A stretch of DNA of 64,000 bases from Siminovitchia sediminis (lineage in GTDB: Bacteria; Bacillota; Bacilli; Bacillales; Bacillaceae_C). Below are positions 61,479 to 64,000 of the stretch, one piece after another. The notes beneath the pieces were generated by a model that saw nothing but the letters and a program-made list of their open reading frames with translations, made no database searches and was not told the origin of the DNA. Location of the stretch: assembly GCF_042680885.1 (NCBI RefSeq), contig NZ_JBHUEO010000030.1, forward strand, positions 19,325-83,324, in the 5' to 3' direction. Positions within the stretch are counted from its first letter, which is position 1; each line of letters starts with the position of its first letter. A program made the translations under genes and the position numbers.

Positions 61479-62417
61479 ATGCCGAAAAAGAAATTGGGGC
61501 TATTGGTGATGGCATACGGAACTCCATACGATGAAGATGATATCAAACGGTATTATACTCATATCAGACACGGAAGGCCGCCGTCGCCGGAAGCTCTGGA
61601 GGATTTGAGGAGACGATATGAGGCAATCGGCGGTATCTCGCCGCTCGCAAAAATTACAGAAGACCAGGCTTATAGTCTGGAAAAAAGGCTGAATGACATT
61701 CAAGAAGACATTGAATTTAAAGCATATATCGGATTGAAACACATTGAACCTTTTATTGAAGATGCGGTCCAACAAATGAATGCCGACGGGATCCATGAAG
61801 CCGTTTCTATTGTTTTGGCACCTCATTTCTCAACCTTTAGCGTCAAATCTTACAATGGACGGGCACAGGAGAAGGCAAAAGAGATTGGCGGTCCTGAAAT
61901 CACTTCGATTGAAAGCTGGTATAAGGAACCCAAATTCATAGATTATTGGGTTAAGAAAGTGCGGGAAGTATACCATCAAATGCCGGATGAAGTGAGGAAA
62001 TCGGCCTGTCTTATTGTATCTGCCCATAGCTTGCCGGAGAAAATTCTTCAATATAATGACCCTTATCCTCAGCAATTACAGGAAACAGCCGATTTAATTG
62101 CAGAAGGGGCAGGAATTCGGCATTACGCAGTGGGGTGGCAAAGTGAGGGGAATACGCCGGAGCCGTGGCTTGGTCCGGATGTCCAGGATTTAACCCGTGA
62201 CTTATACCTTAAGCATAAGTATAAAGCGTTTGTTTATATCCCGGTGGGATTTGTTTCAACGCACTTGGAAGTACTTTATGATAACGATCATGAATGTAAA
62301 GCAGTGACGGATGAAGTAGGTGCTGCCTATTTCCGTCCTGACATGCCGGATGCACACCCCGAATTTATTGATGCACTGGCGGACACAGTTTTGAAGAAAC
62401 TTGGAAAACTACAATAA
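61479..62417 (+). CDS. hemH: Coproporphyrin III ferrochelatase
   Basis: A 312-residue chelatase that inserts Fe2+ into coproporphyrin III in Gram-positives. It contains the metal-site His in IVSAHSLPEKIL and Glu in GFVSTHLEVLYDNDHECK, and starts LGLLVMAYGTPYDEDDIKRYYTHIRHGR. It has the size of B. subtilis HemH (CpfC) and lies 17 bp after hemE with AAAAAGGAG. Confidence 0.95.
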   Translation: MPKKKLGLLVMAYGTPYDEDDIKRYYTHIRHGRPPSPEALEDLRRRYEAIGGISPLAKITEDQAYSLEKRLNDIQEDIEFKAYIGLKHIEPFIEDAVQQMNADGIHEAVSIVLAPHFSTFSVKSYNGRAQEKAKEIGGPEITSIESWYKEPKFIDYWVKKVREVYHQMPDEVRKSACLIVSAHSLPEKILQYNDPYPQQLQETADLIAEGAGIRHYAVGWQSEGNTPEPWLGPDVQDLTRDLYLKHKYKAFVYIPVGFVSTHLEVLYDNDHECKAVTDEVGAAYFRPDMPDAHPEFIDALADTVLKKLGKLQ

Positions 62418-62435
62418 AAAGAAGGCGATTTCGGA

Positions 62436-63845
62436 TTGGCGGATGAAAGAAAAAAAGTAGTAGTGGTCGGTGGGGGAATCACTGGTTTAACCGCAGCTTA
62501 CTACTTGCAGAAATCAGTTAGGGAAAAACACCTGCCTTGGGATCTCACGCTTGTGGAAGCAAGCCACAAGCTTGGGGGGAAATTTCAGACATTGCATAGA
62601 GATGGCTTTACAATTGAGCGTGGTCCCGACTCTTTCTTAGAAAGAAAGAAGAGTGCAGCAGAACTGGCCGTAGAAGTAGGGCTGAGGGACCAACTTGTCA
62701 ACAATACAGCCGGCCGTGCATTTGTACTTGCCAACGAACAACTCCACCCGATGCCTAAAGGGGCGGTGATGGGGATCCCGACAAAAATTACTCCGTTCAT
62801 TACGACAAATCTTTTTACCGTGCCCGGCAAAGTAAGGGCAGCGGCAGATTTTGTCATGCCGAGATCAAAAATTTCAGGAGATCAAGCGTTAGGAGGATTT
62901 TTCCGGAGAAGGCTAGGGGACGAAGTGGTGGAAAATCTGGTTGAACCGCTCCTGTCCGGTATTTATGCAGGTGATATTGATCAGCTCAGTTTGATGTCTA
63001 CTTTCCCTCAGTTTTATAAAGTAGAGCAACAGTACCGGAGTTTGATCCGCGGGATGAAAAAAACAACCCCTTCCGCTCCTAAAAAGCATGTTAATGCGAA
63101 GAACCAGGGAATTTTTCTTGCATTAAAAGGCGGTCTTTATTCACTGGTTGAAGCCGTTGAAGGAAAATTGGACAATGTTTCTGTATTAAAAGGAACGCGC
63201 GTACTGGCTATAGACAAGTCAGCAGGAGAACGATACAGTCTATTGTTGAACAACGAACAATTATTAGAAGCAGACAGCGTCGTACTGGCTTTGCCTCATT
63301 TAGCTCTGGCGGATTTATTTGCTGAAGACCCTGTGATTTCTAGATTGAAAGAAATGCCTGCTACATCTGTAGCTACCGTTGCGATGGCATTTGATAAGGG
63401 AGATGTAGATGATCATTTAGACGGTACGGGGTTTGTTGTTTCGAGGAATAGTGATTATACGATCACAGCCTGTACATGGACCCATAAGAAATGGCCTCAT
63501 ACCACCCCTGAAGGGAAAGTGCTGCTGCGCTGTTATGTGGGGCGTGCTGGCGATGAAACGGTTGTGGACTTATCAGATGAAGAAATTGAAAAAATTGTCT
63601 TGACTGATTTAAACCGTATTATGAAATTGACTGCAAAGCCAAACTTTACTGTCATTACACGTTGGAAGCAAGCTATGCCGCAATACATAGTCGGGCATAA
63701 AGAAAGAATTCAACAAATTAAATCAAATCTCCACCGGAATATGCCCGGTGTGTTTATTGCCGGCAGTTCATATGAAGGGATTGGGATTCCAGACTGTATT
63801 GACCAGGGAAAAGAAGCAGTTGAAGAAGTTTTGAAATATATATAA
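62436..63845 (+). CDS. hemY: Coproporphyrinogen III oxidase (HemY/CgoX)
   Basis: A 469-residue FAD enzyme that oxidises coproporphyrinogen III to coproporphyrin III. The dinucleotide-binding motif VVVGGGITGLTAAYYL is at the start, followed by ERGPDSFLERK, LVEPLLSGIYAGD and the C-terminal FAD segment GVFIAGSSYEGIGIPDCIDQG. The start is a TTG at 62436, following AAGGCG. It closes the hem operon. Confidence 0.95.
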   Translation: MADERKKVVVVGGGITGLTAAYYLQKSVREKHLPWDLTLVEASHKLGGKFQTLHRDGFTIERGPDSFLERKKSAAELAVEVGLRDQLVNNTAGRAFVLANEQLHPMPKGAVMGIPTKITPFITTNLFTVPGKVRAAADFVMPRSKISGDQALGGFFRRRLGDEVVENLVEPLLSGIYAGDIDQLSLMSTFPQFYKVEQQYRSLIRGMKKTTPSAPKKHVNAKNQGIFLALKGGLYSLVEAVEGKLDNVSVLKGTRVLAIDKSAGERYSLLLNNEQLLEADSVVLALPHLALADLFAEDPVISRLKEMPATSVATVAMAFDKGDVDDHLDGTGFVVSRNSDYTITACTWTHKKWPHTTPEGKVLLRCYVGRAGDETVVDLSDEEIEKIVLTDLNRIMKLTAKPNFTVITRWKQAMPQYIVGHKERIQQIKSNLHRNMPGVFIAGSSYEGIGIPDCIDQGKEAVEEVLKYI

Positions 63846-63876
63846 ATATGGAAAAGGACGTTCTGAAGAACGTTCC

Positions 63877-63920
63877 AGCTTGTAGAGAAAGTATATGTTT
63901 TTTTCTCTACAGGCTTTTTT
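63877..63920 (+). terminator. Terminator of the hem operon
   Basis: AGCTTGTAGAGAAA pairs with TTTCTCTACAGGCT, with one T-G mismatch, followed by TTTTTT. A smaller GGACGTTCT/AGAACGTTC hairpin lies just before it. The last 80 bases of the window are AT-rich without visible features. Confidence 0.85.
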
Positions 63921-64000
63921 ATTTTACATTTAGACGACTTGTATCTAGATTTTTGTGTTTTTATTTTTAAGAAAAAGATTCCCATCCACCTAGACCTGTC

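Overview
The window is chromosomal DNA from a low-to-moderate GC, endospore-forming member of the Bacillaceae. It carries many genes with clear Bacillus subtilis counterparts, including spoVR, an alpha/beta SASP, yheA/B/D/E, yhaO-yhaN-yhaM, prsA, hpr, trpP, hit, ecsAB and hemEHY. Ribosome binding sites are strong AGGAGG types, and TTG and GTG starts are common. From about 37.3 kb to the end, the gene order closely follows the B. subtilis sspB-yhe-yha-prsA-hpr-ecs-hem region. It is not B. subtilis itself: it has a complete glyoxylate shunt (glcB, aceA), a phenylalanine-dehydrogenase-like gene, several displaced genes and mobile-element debris. I cannot name the species from sequence alone.

Region by region. 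1-5.6 kb: the end of a TrpXYZ-type ABC transporter (binding protein, permease, ATPase), followed by an amino acid dehydrogenase with phenylalanine-type specificity residues and a 2-oxoacid dehydrogenase E1 alpha/beta pair. Together these suggest aromatic or branched amino acid uptake and oxidation. 5.7-11.4 kb: an NCS2 purine permease, a Pit phosphate transporter with its DUF47 partner, an aldo/keto reductase, a YhcU-like protein and a BdbC/BdbD-type thiol-disulfide pair. 11.7-20.3 kb: yhdB, spoVR with a SigE-type promoter, two small unknown genes, a copper ATPase, yhfK, a membrane dipeptidase and a secreted M14 carboxypeptidase. 20.4-24.5 kb: malate synthase G, a small Cys-rich unknown protein and isocitrate lyase. 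All three are preceded by copies of the 12-bp palindrome TGTTATATAACA, probably one local regulon. 24.6-28.5 kb: an FMN riboswitch and ribD-ribE-ribBA-ribH. 28.5-32.4 kb: topoisomerase III, a YjcZ-type sporulation peptide and an orphan cytosolic histidine kinase.

32.7-37.3 kb is the rearranged part. The left end of an IS200-type element is cut by a ~136-bp dispersed repeat, which abuts a class A penicillin-binding protein gene and fumC; an inverted copy of the same repeat lies after fumC. The transposase remnant, the repeat and the PBP happen to be in one open frame, so automatic annotation could call a false 816-residue fusion.

37.3-64 kb holds the conserved Bacillus block: spore protein with a SigG promoter, yheE/yheD/yheB/yheA, a HAD-fold protein that lacks the catalytic Asp, the yhaO-yhaN DNA-end-processing pair, yhaM RNase, yhaL, prsA, two more YjcZ peptides, yhaJ, yhaI, hpr, yhaH, trpP with a likely TRAP site, hit, ecsAB, yhaA, yhfA, hmoB and hemEHY. 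The hit-ecsA gap contains two tandem ~80-bp copies of a structured element not explained by any gene, the best candidate here for an undescribed RNA or DNA element.
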